Assembly: GCA_001972305.1 (NCBI GenBank) | Contig: BDDD01003374.1 | Coordinates: forward strand, 62,001 to 126,000 | DNA from: Cephalotus follicularis | Taxonomy: Eukaryota > Streptophyta > Magnoliopsida > Oxalidales > Cephalotaceae | Reading direction: 5' to 3' | Length of the DNA: 64,000 bases | Part shown: piece after piece, positions 22,165 through 33,085 of the stretch | How the letters are laid out: each line of letters starts with the position of its first letter | Position numbering within the stretch: the first letter of the stretch is position 1 | The notes under the pieces: model-generated | What the model saw: only the letters and a program-made list of their open reading frames with translations | Database searches by the model: none | What the model was told of the DNA's origin: nothing | Position numbers and translations under genes: made by a program

Positions 22165-23410
22165 GAAAGCGAATGTGCATGCTTCACGTAAAAGAAAAAA
22201 CATCAATCTTATGCTTCCTAAAAAGTGGCCTAGCTTGGGACTTAAACAACAAGTGATCACACGAGCCTAGTGTGACCATTGGGTCTCCTAGGTGAACTAA
22301 TTAAACTACTTTATTACAAATGCAAACCATACATACATGGCCTTCACTTGGTCTTGCAGTCTCCATGTCCTCCTCTTCAAGCTCCTTTGCACTCCATCTT
22401 TACATTACATTCATATAATAAAAGAAAATAAATACAATGGAGGGAAAAGAGAATTCTATCCTAAGAATTAATTAAGGAAAGGGGGAATTAATGGTACACG
22501 CAGGCAACCTTTTAACAGACCAAATAAAACCCATGAAATAAAGTAATTAAATTAATTCATCCACAAAAGAAACAAAAAACTAGGTCTATTCCCAAGTCTA
22601 CTATCATGCATAAGGAAAATTCAATTAAATATATCCTATATTTAATTCCCATATTCAATGGCCTGTCAATTCAATTAGTAGCCAAAACTAACATTAGCTC
22701 CCACTAAATTACTTAAAATCTAGTGTCCCTTTAATAATTCCTAACTATTTAATTTTATGGCCTTGCCACAAAATTAAAATTTAATTCAATTAATAGTTAA
22801 CAAACTATTAATATAATTCTCTTATAATTAATTACGTTTAACGTGTGTGAACTTTGTGCACAGATGTATTAAATTGATGCCTAAAAATTCCAGTATGTGC
22901 CTGTCAAATCCATACACTGTTCTTGCCAGTAACTACATGAAAATTGTGCAAAAACTGCATTGAAAAGCTTACAGGAAGCTTGTAGAAAACTTGCAGGAAT
23001 TGTGCTGGAAACTGTCGGTAAGAGTGTGGAAACTGCAAGAATCTGGTGTTTTGAGCTCCCCATTAATTCCTACCAGGTCCAATAGCTCCAATCCAGTTTC
23101 CAAACTCCAAGCTCCAAGTTGGTTCAACAATGGAGGAATGGTTTCTCTCTCTTCCTCTCTCTTTTCTTCCCTGATTTTCTCTCTTTGTTTCTCTCTATTT
23201 CTTCCTCTCTTCTTTCTCTTTCAGTCACTAAAGAAAAGGAATGAGATTGGCATGTTTTAATGGCGCGTTCTCTTTCTCTCTCCCACACCCGCATACATGA
23301 CATGCACATGGCGCCTTTCTCTTTTCTCCCATCACTTCTCACCTGCCGCATGACACCCATGTGTCATGCTTTCACTTCCATTTCAGCCACTGCAGGCTCA
23401 GGAGTCAGGT
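22165..23410 (-). other. Copia D leader-like sequence plus unassigned CT-rich DNA
   Basis: About 22250-22720 matches 53995-54480, the leader between PBS and gag of the copia element at 43-57 kb: shared words are TCTCCTAGGTGAACTA, ACATGGCCTTCACTTGGTC, CTTCAAGCTCCTTTG, CAGGCAACC and CATCATGCATAAG. No PBS was found at its right edge. From 22870 the sequence is unassigned, with a strong CT-rich run at 23140-23290. No coding frame is supported. Confidence 0.5.
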
Positions 23411-23429
23411 GTACATGTTTTATCGGGAA

Positions 23430-23444
23430 CACGTGGCCCACGTG
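23430..23444. promoter_or_regulatory. Paired G-boxes
   Basis: Two CACGTG words are separated by three bases (CACGTGGCCCACGTG). CACGTG is the plant bZIP/bHLH G-box. Whether it acts in this decayed LTR is unknown. Confidence 0.4.
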
Positions 23445-24094
23445 CAGCGGAAGACATATCAATCCGAACATTAGGGATTAGGGCCGATTAACTTTAATTT
23501 CCCCAAATAGATTAATCCCCAACCAATGGGATGCCCTAATCCATGTTCGAATTGTCCCAATAAATGCAAGGAACTCTAATCAACATTAAAACAAACCGAA
23601 ACCAAAACCAAGCACAAGGAATTCAGGATTCGAGCAGGGTTGCCGTAAACCCTAACAAATGGGCACACACATAGAATCACAAGGCAAACACACAACACCC
23701 TAGCCTAATGCCCAAGAAACCCAATTCAACACATCCCTAACCCTAAGGGATGGAAAGAAAGCACCAACAAAACCCATGGAGGTTTGGCAAGGGTTTTTCC
23801 AAAAACCCTTACCAACACCCACTACCATGGCGACACAAGGGGAGAAGACGAAGAGACTCTTACCGATGGTGAAGACTACTACCTTCAAGATAAGCTCCAT
23901 CTCCACTTGAATCCAAGTGCTCCAAGCTCATCCAAGCAAATCCTCAAACCACGAATGAGAAAGATGAAGGCCAAGTGTTTAACCTAGTCTAAATCACTCT
24001 AGGCAAAGATAAAGAGCAGTGTGCAAGTTATCTCCACATATTATGAGCTTTGAGTGGTGAAAGGAGGCTTGAAAATGGTTGCAATTCGCACAAG

Positions 24095-24600
24095 GCGACG
24101 TAGGCGTCAACTTGTAGGCGATAGGCATCGACGCGTACGCAAGCAAGAAGAAGAGACAGCATAGCAGAGAAGAGAGAGAAAGAGGAAGTCTCAAGTGTGT
24201 TCAACAAACTTCTCTCAAGCCTTTTATAGTGTTGACTTTCTCTCTCCAACTGTAGCGCGTATCAGCCTGTTTAGGCATCAACGCCATGCGTCTCATATTA
24301 TCTAGGTGTCAACGCCATGGATAAGATGAAACAGGCGCCGAGTCCATTTGTCTTCACATCGATGCGTAAAACCCATAACGTCAACGAACATACCTACTGG
24401 TTTTTAAATCATCAATGCCAAGCTCTCCATAGCGTTAACGCCCAGTGGCTTTCTCTAGTTATGGCGTCGATGTGTAGCCCTCATGGCATCGACGCGCAGA
24501 GCAACTGGTTTTTACAGTGTTAACGCAATCCCTTGGCGTCAACGCCCAATAACTTCAACTAGAGATGGCGATGACGCATGCTCTCCATGGCGTCGACGCC
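24095..24600. other. GGCGTCGACGCC motif array in a copia D LTR
   Basis: About 12-14 sites occur, including AGGCGTCAACTTG, AGGCATCGACGCGT, GGCATCAACGCCATG, GGTGTCAACGCCATGG, AGCGTTAACGCCC, TGGCATCGACGCGC, TTGGCGTCAACGCCC and TGGCGTCGACGCCC (exact GTCGAC at 24592). This is the same flavour as the gypsy B LTRs upstream, although the host LTR is copia. Confidence 0.85.
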
Positions 24601-24976
24601 CAAAGACAAAAAGATAATCTCTTCACATTTTCAAAAGCCTTCGCAATGAATATTTCATCGTGGCATTGCATGGACCTAAATCCATCAAATGAAATACTCA
24701 CTAGCCAAGAAACATCTTCCCCGATGTTTTCCTTTCACTAAAAGATATGTGTACCACCAAATATCAACCTGTTCAAAGTCAGGCAGGACCCGAAAGCCTT
24801 CCGATCTCCGGTATGATGATAAATTTCTGGAACATCCCGATTTCTGGTACGACCACTCTAACAGTACACCGACTATCAGAGCAGCCCCAGTGTGAGCGCC
24901 AGTCAACCCCGGATCCATGTATTACCACGTCTATCAATCATGGTACGAATAGCCAGTCGCTCTATCCAGTCATCAG

Positions 24977-27131
24977 TGTAATGACCCGAATTTCTATTAA
25001 AGATATTAATTATGGAAAGATGATTTGCTATTGTGTAATTGGCAAATATTTCAAGGGACCCGTAGTATGACCCTACGCTCGGGGGGTTCGGGGGTTCGCT
25101 CCTCGGTGAGCAGACGGGGGGTCCCGCTGCACGGACAGCGGGCAGGGGCTCGAGGGTAGCTCCCCCGGAAGAAAATTGAAATTGGTTATTGCTTTGGACC
25201 AGAAATTCTGGCTTAAGCGCCGACGGTTCTAGGTAAAGAGTCGACGCTTTGGAGGCAACCGACGACGCTCCAAATGTAAGCTTCGACGCTTTGAGATCAA
25301 GTATTGAGGTTGACCTAGAGGAGACTTAAAGCGGTGACTCATTGTAGGAAAGCATCAGCGCTTTAGTCAGGATAGAAGTTGAAGAACTCAGGATAAGCCC
25401 TTGACCGGCGACGCTTAGGGATAAAGAGTCGACGCTTTGCCCTGTGTCAGGTGCATAATTCTAGATTTTTGTCCCATTTCTGAGGATTTAAATGGATCGA
25501 GGGACACGTGTCAAGCAAGGGAAGGAAGACTTATGATATTTTGATGGAAAAGGGCAGGTGGCATCAGCTAAATTGGCTTAATTTAATCACATGGGCAACT
25601 AGGAGGCAAGCTCACATGAGTGAGGTCATGGATGACACCATGCAAACTTGGCCTCCAAGTTTCTCTCCCTCCTTATATATGTGTGCATTCTTAGCTGAAC
25701 AAAGGGTTGGTTTCTGCTGAGTTTAGAGAGGAGGATGCTTTTGCGTTAACTACACAAATGAAGAGAAATGTTTTATGAATGCATTTGAGTTAAGTACTCA
25801 AATGATGAGAAATGTTTTATGAATGCATTTGAGTTAATTACTCAAATGAAGAGAAATGTGTTATGAATGCTTTGAGCTGGTCACTCAAAGTATTAAGAAA
25901 TGTTTTATGAAATGTTTTATGAAATGAATGAACAACTACTGGATTGCGATCCAGTGATGATTAATCTCGTAAAGATTAATGAATGAACCACCTTTGGATG
26001 ACGATCCAAGTGGAAAGAATCCGAGATGGATTAATGTTAATGGAGCGTAAAGTGCTCGCGGACATGCATGTGATGTAAGGATAGTAATCGGGGAGTGCAC
26101 AATGTCCCGGTGAAGCGGTGTGAAAGTGTTCATTAAAGGTTCACGACCATTAAGTTTTATGAAATGTTCTGTTTAATGAGATATGAACAGAAAAGGGGTT
26201 TTAAAGATGTTTTGTTATGAATGTGAAGAAAACGATTTTTACTGATATTTTCAAGTATGGCTATGATACAAGCCAAAAGAAGGTATGATTGGAAAACATT
26301 TTTGACTGTTTTCAAGTATGTCGGTGTTATACACCAGAAAATGTATGATTTTAGAAATGTTCTGGTTTTATAAAACTAAAAGATGATTTTCAAAGATATT
26401 ATGAAATGTATGATGATTGAAATGTTTTGATATAAATTATAAAAAATAACAGATTTCGATAACGTTTTATGACTATGATTCTTACTGGGCTCTTTAAAGC
26501 TCACTCCTTTCAATGTCTTGTTTTCAAACAAATCTTCCAGGAAATGTTGAACGTGAAGTTGCGAGCTTTAGAGGAAGTTCGCAAAAGAAAAGTAAGGAAA
26601 GGAAGTATGATATGCTATGAAGTTATGTGTTAATGTCATATGTTAATGTTTTCCGCTGTGTAATGTTTTATGATAGACGATATATAGATGTGAATGTATA
26701 GAAACAAATGCTATAGGTTATGATATTTTTATGTAAGATAATGATATCAAAAGTTATTGAACATACTTGAGAGTATGAGAAGTTAATTGTAAAGGTGAGT
26801 ATATGATTGTTTTATGATGTAAAAAGATTTATGTTTTTCCGCTGTGTAAGGTTACATGTTAAGTGATGTACAAATGCAAAGGTAGTAGAAACGATCATGA
26901 TAACGAGAATATGATATTTTGAAATTGGTGTTTTCAAAGATGTAAGCATATGTGATCCTGTGAAGTTATTGAGTAATAATGCAAAGTTTTAAATCTAAGT
27001 CAAAATTAAATGATATGAAATGGATCGTTAAATGGTTAAACGATTTGATGGTCAAAGGTTACACCCACGTAACGCACCGATCTTCGGAGCTCGCTTTGAG
27101 CTTAAAGTGGTCTCGGGTCGGGGACGCTACA
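24977..27131 (+). mobile_element. Family C LTR, copy 2
   Basis: The ends TGTAATGACCCGAATTTC and GGGTCGGGGACGCTACA match the 18324 copy. It carries the motif array (exact GTCGAC at 25240 and 25428), the TATA region at 25674 and a minisatellite absent from copy 1. The flanks (ATCAG, TATAA) are not a target duplication, consistent with loss of flanking D LTR sequence on the right. No coding frame is supported. Confidence 0.85.
25735..25925. repeat. About 50-bp minisatellite in LTR C
   Basis: Units contain GAGAAATGTTTTATGAATGC, ATTTGAGTTAA and TACTCAAATGA, repeated about four times with decay. The other copy has a single unit near 19510. Confidence 0.75.
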
Positions 27132-27173
27132 TATAACCACCTCGTAGCTTGCAGGGTCACCCTATACCCAACA
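27132..27173 (-). mobile_element. Tip of a copia D LTR
   Basis: CCACCTCGTAGCTTGCAGGG and TCACCCTATACCCAACA match the right ends of the D LTRs at 45466-45500 and 57130-57165. It is the outer end of the LTR interrupted at 24976. Confidence 0.65.
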
Positions 27174-27345
27174 GTCGAATGTTGCAAAAGAAGCTATTTG
27201 GATGCGAAAGTTCATAACTGAACTTAGGGTGGTTCCATCTATATGTCGTCCAGTTATAGTATATTGTAACAATGATGGGGCTATTGCACAAGCCAAAGAA
27301 TCGATGTCTCATCACCGTGAAAGAGATTTAGATGATAATGATACA
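27174..27345 (+). pseudogene. pol: Ty1/copia RNase H fragment
   Basis: The plus-strand frame from about 27190 reads AKEAIWMRKFITELRVVPSI, then VIVYCNNDGAIAQAKE and SHHRERDL. These are the C-terminal RNase H blocks of copia pol, where normally SHHR is followed by a HI(E)-KYH block; here the frame decays at once. It may be the far end of the copia gene broken at 13271, since strand and order agree, but about 110 residues between the two are missing, so the link is unproven. Confidence 0.8.
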
Positions 27346-30027
27346 TTTTAGGTCACAAATACTAAAGGGGTTTCATTTTAATTTTTTAACAAAAGAATGT
27401 CCAAAGTTAAGGAACACCCTACAAATCTAAGTCAATGAATATCCATACCAAAACCAATGATCTCTAATCAACTATCAAATTGAACCAACAATCATCAAAA
27501 CATACGTTAAACCCAAAAGTGGACTGTCCTTTCGAGAGAGAACCTCTTCCTTCACTCTAGGTTTTCTCTATAGTAATATTAAGTGTCGCTTAGTTTTTGT
27601 AGCATCGTTGTTTCCATTTTGGAACTTTTGGTTTTTTTTTTTGGTCTTAGCTTCCCGTTAAGGGATCTTTGTAGTGTCTCTCTAAGTTTCGTTCTATCCT
27701 AGGAACTGTATTCTCGGTAATAAGATCTTGTCTTCTTGCTTTGTGAGATGACTCTATTTTGAAGTTGCTCTCTTGTCCCATTGGGTTCTTTGTTCGTGGA
27801 GGTCTTCAATGTTCAGAGAAGGGAGGTTCGGTCCTCTACTCGATCTTTGTAGATGGGCGCTCGGTCTCTGGGGTTGGACTAGTCTTTCTTTTGTGATCTG
27901 TTTGATCGTGCATCTAGGTGTGGGATCTGAGTCACCCATCATCTCTGTGGTGCTGGGCTCTTTGTTCCTTAAGCATGCAGATGAGTCGATAGTCGTTCAA
28001 CTCTTTGACGTTGTTTCTGCTGTTGACGGTTTTCCATTGCTGTCAGAGCTAACATCTTGCCGATAGAAGTAGCGGATGGTAAGCTGGAGATGCTGGGGTG
28101 TCATTGACGACTAGATGACATCACCACCCTCTTTGCGGCGCATGATGGATTACACGAACCCCAATTTCCGTCATGTTTCGGATTGGGTTTGGCAATTGGG
28201 CTTGAAGTGTGCAGCTGTTGGATCTAATTCAGGATTTGGGTTGTCTTTTAAAGTCATTTTTGGGCCTGCGCTTTTACTCTCTGCGTGTTAGACTTTTTTC
28301 TTAAAGGGTCATTTAGATCTCTGAGCTTTTTGGCGTGTCTCCCTCCGAATCTTGGCTTGCTGTACAGAGGAGCTGAAGGCTTGTTGGAGAAGCTGCGGTG
28401 ACGGCATCATTCTTTGTGTGGCGTGTCTGTTGCGACGTCAGCTAGGGTTCCAAGCAGTTGGTTATGGAGTTTGGGTTTAACATGTTTGGGCCTTTTCTCA
28501 ATCCTGGTTTGGGTCTGGTGTGGGTTCTGTCTTTATGGGTCTTCCTTTTCTGGTTAGTTGAGCCTGGTTTATGTTTGGGTACTGGGCTTGTGTGTTGAAG
28601 GAGTTTTGGTCTGGGCATCTACTGGTTTATCTTTGTGGGCCGGTATATGTTTGGGTTTAAGGCTTGTTTCTATCTGGGCTTTTGCTGGTTTGTGGTGGGG
28701 GCCTGGTACAGGCCAGTGCTAAGGGAATTTTGTTCTCTCTGTCTCGGCCTTGATATCGTCCTGGTTGAAGTAGGATTCTCGGGTGGGGCAAGACAGCTGG
28801 ATCTCGTATCTGGGTGTGTCTTCACTCAGTGAGCTTTGGATTCTGGTTCTATGTCCACCTTCTTTTAGGCTTGCTTCTGAACGCTCTCGTTCCTGGTGTT
28901 GTTCTAAGCTTGATAGTGGATCTCTCGGTTTAGTACAGTGGTTGGGGCACTGGAAATCCAAATTCCTCTGTTGTTTCTTCAACACCTTCTGAGGTTATTG
29001 ACATCACCTACTCCTCTTCTTTATCCCTTTCAACTGATGACTCCATCTCCTGTTTCTCTTGGGTCCCTAGGCGTTGTGGTCTCTTGAGAATCCGTGTGCC
29101 TTTCATCTTGTTGGTTTGGGTGTTGGAGCAGATGGTTCTCTTTTCAGGGTAGTTGCCTTATCTCTTTGGTCGCTGGTGAGTGTCTATATCTTCTTGCTGT
29201 TTGAGATGTGTCACTACGGTACATGTTGTTGTGTGCATTGTGTGGCCTGGACTGTCTGCTTTGCGTATTGGCTGCAGGGAGCTGTAGTGCATAGAGGTAC
29301 GGCAGGTCTTAGCATTGTCCGGCAGGATGCTTTGGCTTGCGGTAAACTCTGCCGATGTTGTAAGGGTTCTGTCAGGGATCCGCTTTCCCTTGCTATGTTT
29401 TGCTGTGTATCTGGGGAGTACTCGGATGTGGTATGCAGTGGGTGGCCTTCCTCTCCTTTTCTCTATGGTTTCCATATAGATGATGTTGTGCTTCTATGCT
29501 TGTGATATGGGTGCTTGGAGCATCTTTAGCTCTTGGTCAGTGCCTGGTTAAATTCCATTGATTGGAGCACGAGCTGGGGCGCAGGCATATGTGATGAGCA
29601 TGCCTTGCTAGGGGCTGTGGTTGTGCATTTGTGTGTCAGTAGCAGTTTGCTATGTGTTGTGATGTACCTTTTGGTTGGTTCTATGTTTTGAGGGCTTGAA
29701 TTCTGGCTTTGTTTATGCTTGGGGTGGAGCATTATGTTTTTTGTTTTAAACTACATAGTTGGTTTAGTTGGCTTTATTAGTTATTGTGGGCTTGTATTCC
29801 AGCCTAAGTTTTGCTTAGCTGGTGAGCTTGTATTCTAGCCCATTTTCTTTTTTGTTATTCTGCTTCTGCTCCCCTTAGTTTCTTTTTCTTGTCATTTTCC
29901 CATCCCTAGTTCATACAAGGAACAAAGTGGGATGCTATGGCGGTGGGTTGCTATGCTGACATCCTCAGGGTTTTGCCTGTGTTTTTGTAACTTGCAATAA
30001 AGGTTTTCCACATTTCAAAAAAAAAAA
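27346..30027 (+). mobile_element. Poly(A)-tailed retroposon-like insert, no recognised protein
   Basis: The stretch is T/G-rich on the plus strand and ends with AATAAA (29997-30002), then an 11-base A run (30017-30027) before family D LTR sequence. That layout fits retroposition of a polyadenylated RNA (LINE, SINE or processed transcript). The 5' end is unclear, possibly near 27520 at the GAGAGAGAACCTCTTCC word. Open frames at 27773-28066, 28635-28832 and 29074-29505 are rich in Trp, Cys, Leu and Val, typical of reading T/G-rich DNA, and I recognise no domain. No flanking target duplication was found. Confidence 0.45.
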
Positions 30028-31445
30028 CCCACGGGTGGAGCTAGGGCTTCCCTAACCCTAGTTTCGGCTCAAAGCAATAAAATGCCTGAGTTTCCACACC
30101 AAAACCCTAAACAACCCGTGGTAACAAGATATCCAAACCTTAAGGGTTTGATGGGGTTTCACCTAGAAACCCTAAGGGTTTAGATAGGGTTCCACCAAAC
30201 CCTAGCAACTCGAAAACATACAACGAAAAGAGAGAAGAAAGTTAATATGTCATTACCCAAAGAGATAGCTCTTTCTTTCTAGTAGCTCTCTCTACACATT
30301 TAGGTTCTTTCCTTGTGCTCCAAGCTACTATCCTTAAGCTTCAAGTCACGGGTACCAAGACCTCCAAAAAGGGGTTGAAAGTTGTTGCCATCAACACACA
30401 AATATTAAAGCTTCAATCACATACAATTTAAGGTTTCCTGGATAATAATGTTCCTTAGGACACGTTGTTGTATGGAGTGCTCTAATAACTAAACTAGAGA
30501 TCACACGAGTAAAGATAGATCATAAGATGTGAAATATCTCAACCTATAGTGATCAAAGGATTGTGAGAGGAGAGTGTATATTGTCTTCCTTCTATGAAGC
30601 TCCAGGCTTTTCACTAAGTTCAACAATGGAGGACAAAAGGAAATGAAGAAGGAAGAAGGAAGAAGGAAGAAGAGAGAGCAAGAACGCACGAGCTAGAAGG
30701 ACCGAGAGGTGTGCAATGTTAAAGTGTGTGTGAGACTATCTCTCACTCTCATTTTACTACCCCAAGGTTGGCCCTCTTCACCAAAGAATTGGGCACCATA
30801 CCTTTGCCCATAATGTGTCATACTTTGCCCATACCTTATGTCATGAGTTGGAGTGTCCAACACTTAAACTTTGACTTCATTTAAATTCAAATTAAATGGG
30901 TCATTGAATGAGTGAGGCGACCGAACCTTATGCCTTGTGCAAGGCTAGGGTTCGGCTCGAATGAGCTTGGCTCACTCAAAATCCATGCCGCCCCTAATGC
31001 TCTCTCCTATAAGCACCTAAGTGCTTACTTGTTCAACACACAATCCATTGACCAGAATAATTTATTATGGTGATGCTAAGATTCACCTTCATGAGGTGAC
31101 ATGTGTATAGCAACATGCAAAGTAACATCTCCTAGATGCTAACCTATCACCAAATGACACATGTCCAACATATGTCAACAATTCCAATAATCAGGTGGGA
31201 CTCGAAAGTTCGGTTGGAAATCCGGTACGATGATAAATTCTCAGAACATCCCAGGGTTCTGGTACAACCATTTTAATAATCCCGGACTATCAAAATAGCC
31301 CCTGTATGATATCCAATATCCCTCCGGATCCATGGAACTAATTTCCATGTTGATTAGTCGATTTTGGTTAACCGGTACTTTACCCTGTCATAAGTTTGCG
31401 TGCAATGTACCCTTCGTCATACTTGGCTCCGACCGCAACGTAGGG
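30028..31445 (-). mobile_element. Copia D LTR fragment
   Basis: 31200-31445 matches the D LTR block (GGACTCGAAAG, GATGATAAATTCTC, GAACATCCC, TCTGGTACAAC, CCTCCGGATCC). The upstream part resembles 23640-23960 in layout, with AAACCCTAA-type words. It is bounded by the poly(A) tail on the left and by family A LTR at 31446, where the D sequence stops short of its normal end. Confidence 0.6.
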
Positions 31446-31974
31446 TGTCACGCCCTGAACCGCGAGGGTAAACCCCCACGATCCGACGCGTGAGATACCA
31501 TCCCATTCACTCCATTTCTATCATATAAATAATACACCAAAAGTGCTATAAACTTATAACTTTAATCAATCATAAAACATTGGCGGAATAATTAAATCGA
31601 ATATAATCTAACTCTTATAATTTCCCAAAAATCGGGCATGAAGTATTCGTTTATCGGGCATATGCCCCCTGTAAAGAAAACCACAGTTCTAATATGGGCT
31701 TAGCCCTCAGCAAAACACACTCCCAAAGGAGGAAATCATAAATATATCGTTCTAATATCTCAGATAATGAATCCATGATATAATCAATACATCAACACAC
31801 ATATATGTAATAATCGCAAATTGTAATTCGTGCATATTGTACTCTTGATGAATGAAATATGCACTTACATTGAATTTTAATGTCCAATGGTTATATGAAT
31901 TGTGATTATGGTTTTAATTGAAGAATAAGCTTAAGTAACCAAAAACCAGCCACCTACAGCCGACTGTCACAGGG

Positions 31975-32080
31975 TAACAGTCGACTGCCTAATTATGGAA
32001 GAATAGCCGACTGTCGCAGGGCAACATTCGACCGGTTGGGTTAAGTAAGGACAGTCGACTGTCACAGGATAACAGCCGAC
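31975..32080. other. CAGTCGACTG motif array in LTR B (proximal array)
   Basis: Sites are CAGCCGACTGTCACAGGG, AACAGTCGACTGCC, TAGCCGACTGTCGCAGGG, ATTCGACCGG, GACAGTCGACTGTCACAGG and AACAGCCGACTGG; exact GTCGAC at 31981 and 32053. It lies about 170-270 bases into the LTR, the same place as the GGCGTCGACG array in the 17136 copy. Confidence 0.85.
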
Positions 32081-32964
32081 TGGTCTGGCACAGACAGGTG
32101 TCTGTGCATGGCGTGTAAAACAGAGCAGTGGAAGCCTAAACGTGTCTTGCATGATAGATGCGTGCCACCAGGTGTGCAACATGCAAGAGTGGTGTTTTGC
32201 ATGTGCTCTATTCCTTCTGCAGATCTGCAACCTGCAAAACAGAAAAGAAAAGAGTGAGAAGAGGTGCATGTGAGAGAGAGAAGAGAAAAGAGGGAACCTT
32301 GAGTTATGACTAGAACCGGTCACTGTAACCACGAGTTCTATATATCAGTGTTGCATGAATGTTCAAAGAGGTTAGTAATCGTCTGGAGAGAAGAGTTCAA
32401 TTACTGTATTGATTGTGCATGTTAGTGGGGGTTCCAAGTGGAGTTAGAAGCTTGAATTTAAGAGGTAAGCTTCTACATGATTTCATGTGTTATAATCGTT
32501 CAATAGGTATATATGTACTGATTGTGTACCATATATATCTTCTGTTAACACACACATATAGTTAATTGTTGGAATTGGAGTTGAGTGGATATAAGGTTGG
32601 AACTCAAAAGGAAGGTTGAGGCTTAGGAATTCCTGGTAAGTTACTGGTTTGATTCAGTGTTGATATAGTAGTTAGTCAACCATATTCGGTTACTGATTTT
32701 CGTTGCATATACCTGTTAACATGCACCTATAGCATTAAACTTCTGGATTATTGGTGTTGAGTGAAATTGGAACTCAAATAGAAGAATCAATTCAATTTGA
32801 TTCTGGGATAGCGATTGAGCTAGGGGTATTGACATGTTTTAGAAGATATGATACGTATAGCATGTCTGGATAATTTCTGTGTGATTACATGTTGTTAATT
32901 GGATTGAAATTGGATTGTGACATGCATACCCTGTTTTTATGAAACTGCTGCCTGACGTTTCTGG

Positions 32965-33085
32965 ACAAAAACAGTCGACTGTTTAACTTAACAGTCGACT
33001 GCTCAATGTAAACAGTCGACTGATAAGGACAAACAGTCGACTGCCTAATGAAAACAGTCGGCTATTCTTATGAACAGCCGACTGT
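32965..33085. other. AACAGTCGACTGTT motif array in LTR B (distal array)
   Basis: Six sites, spaced about 20 bases apart: ACAGTCGACTGTTTAA, ACAGTCGACTGCTCAA, ACAGTCGACTGATAAG, ACAGTCGACTGCCTAA, ACAGTCGGCTATT and ACAGCCGACTGTTAAG. Exact GTCGAC is at 32973, 32993, 33014 and 33036. The array lies about 1,160-1,280 bases into the LTR. Confidence 0.9.

Larger units (their letters stand above)
23411..24976 (-). mobile_element. Copia D LTR, divergent copy, interrupted by LTR C
   Basis: The distal part (24780-24976) matches the other D LTRs at 44395-44570 and 56040-56230: GGACCCGAAAGCC, GATGATAAATTTC, GGAACATCCC, TCTGGTACGAC and CCCCGGATCC. The proximal boundary is uncertain; AACCGAAACCAAAACC at 23603 resembles 54822. 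LTR C begins at 24977, and the terminal D tip reappears at 27132-27173 with about 0.9 kb of D missing between. Open frames here are not gene-like. Confidence 0.6.

Noticed and set aside
24977-27131. Target duplication around LTR C copy 2
   Set aside because: The 5-base flanks ATCAG and TATAA do not match, and flanking D LTR sequence is missing on the right.
28635-29505. Trp/Cys/Leu-rich frames that look like membrane proteins
   Set aside because: T/G-rich DNA gives such residues automatically; no charged-loop pattern, signal peptide or known family is visible.
31975-33085. CRISPR-like regularly spaced short repeats
   Set aside because: The repeats are only 10-14 bases, spacing is irregular, sites vary, and the DNA is plant retrotransposon LTR.
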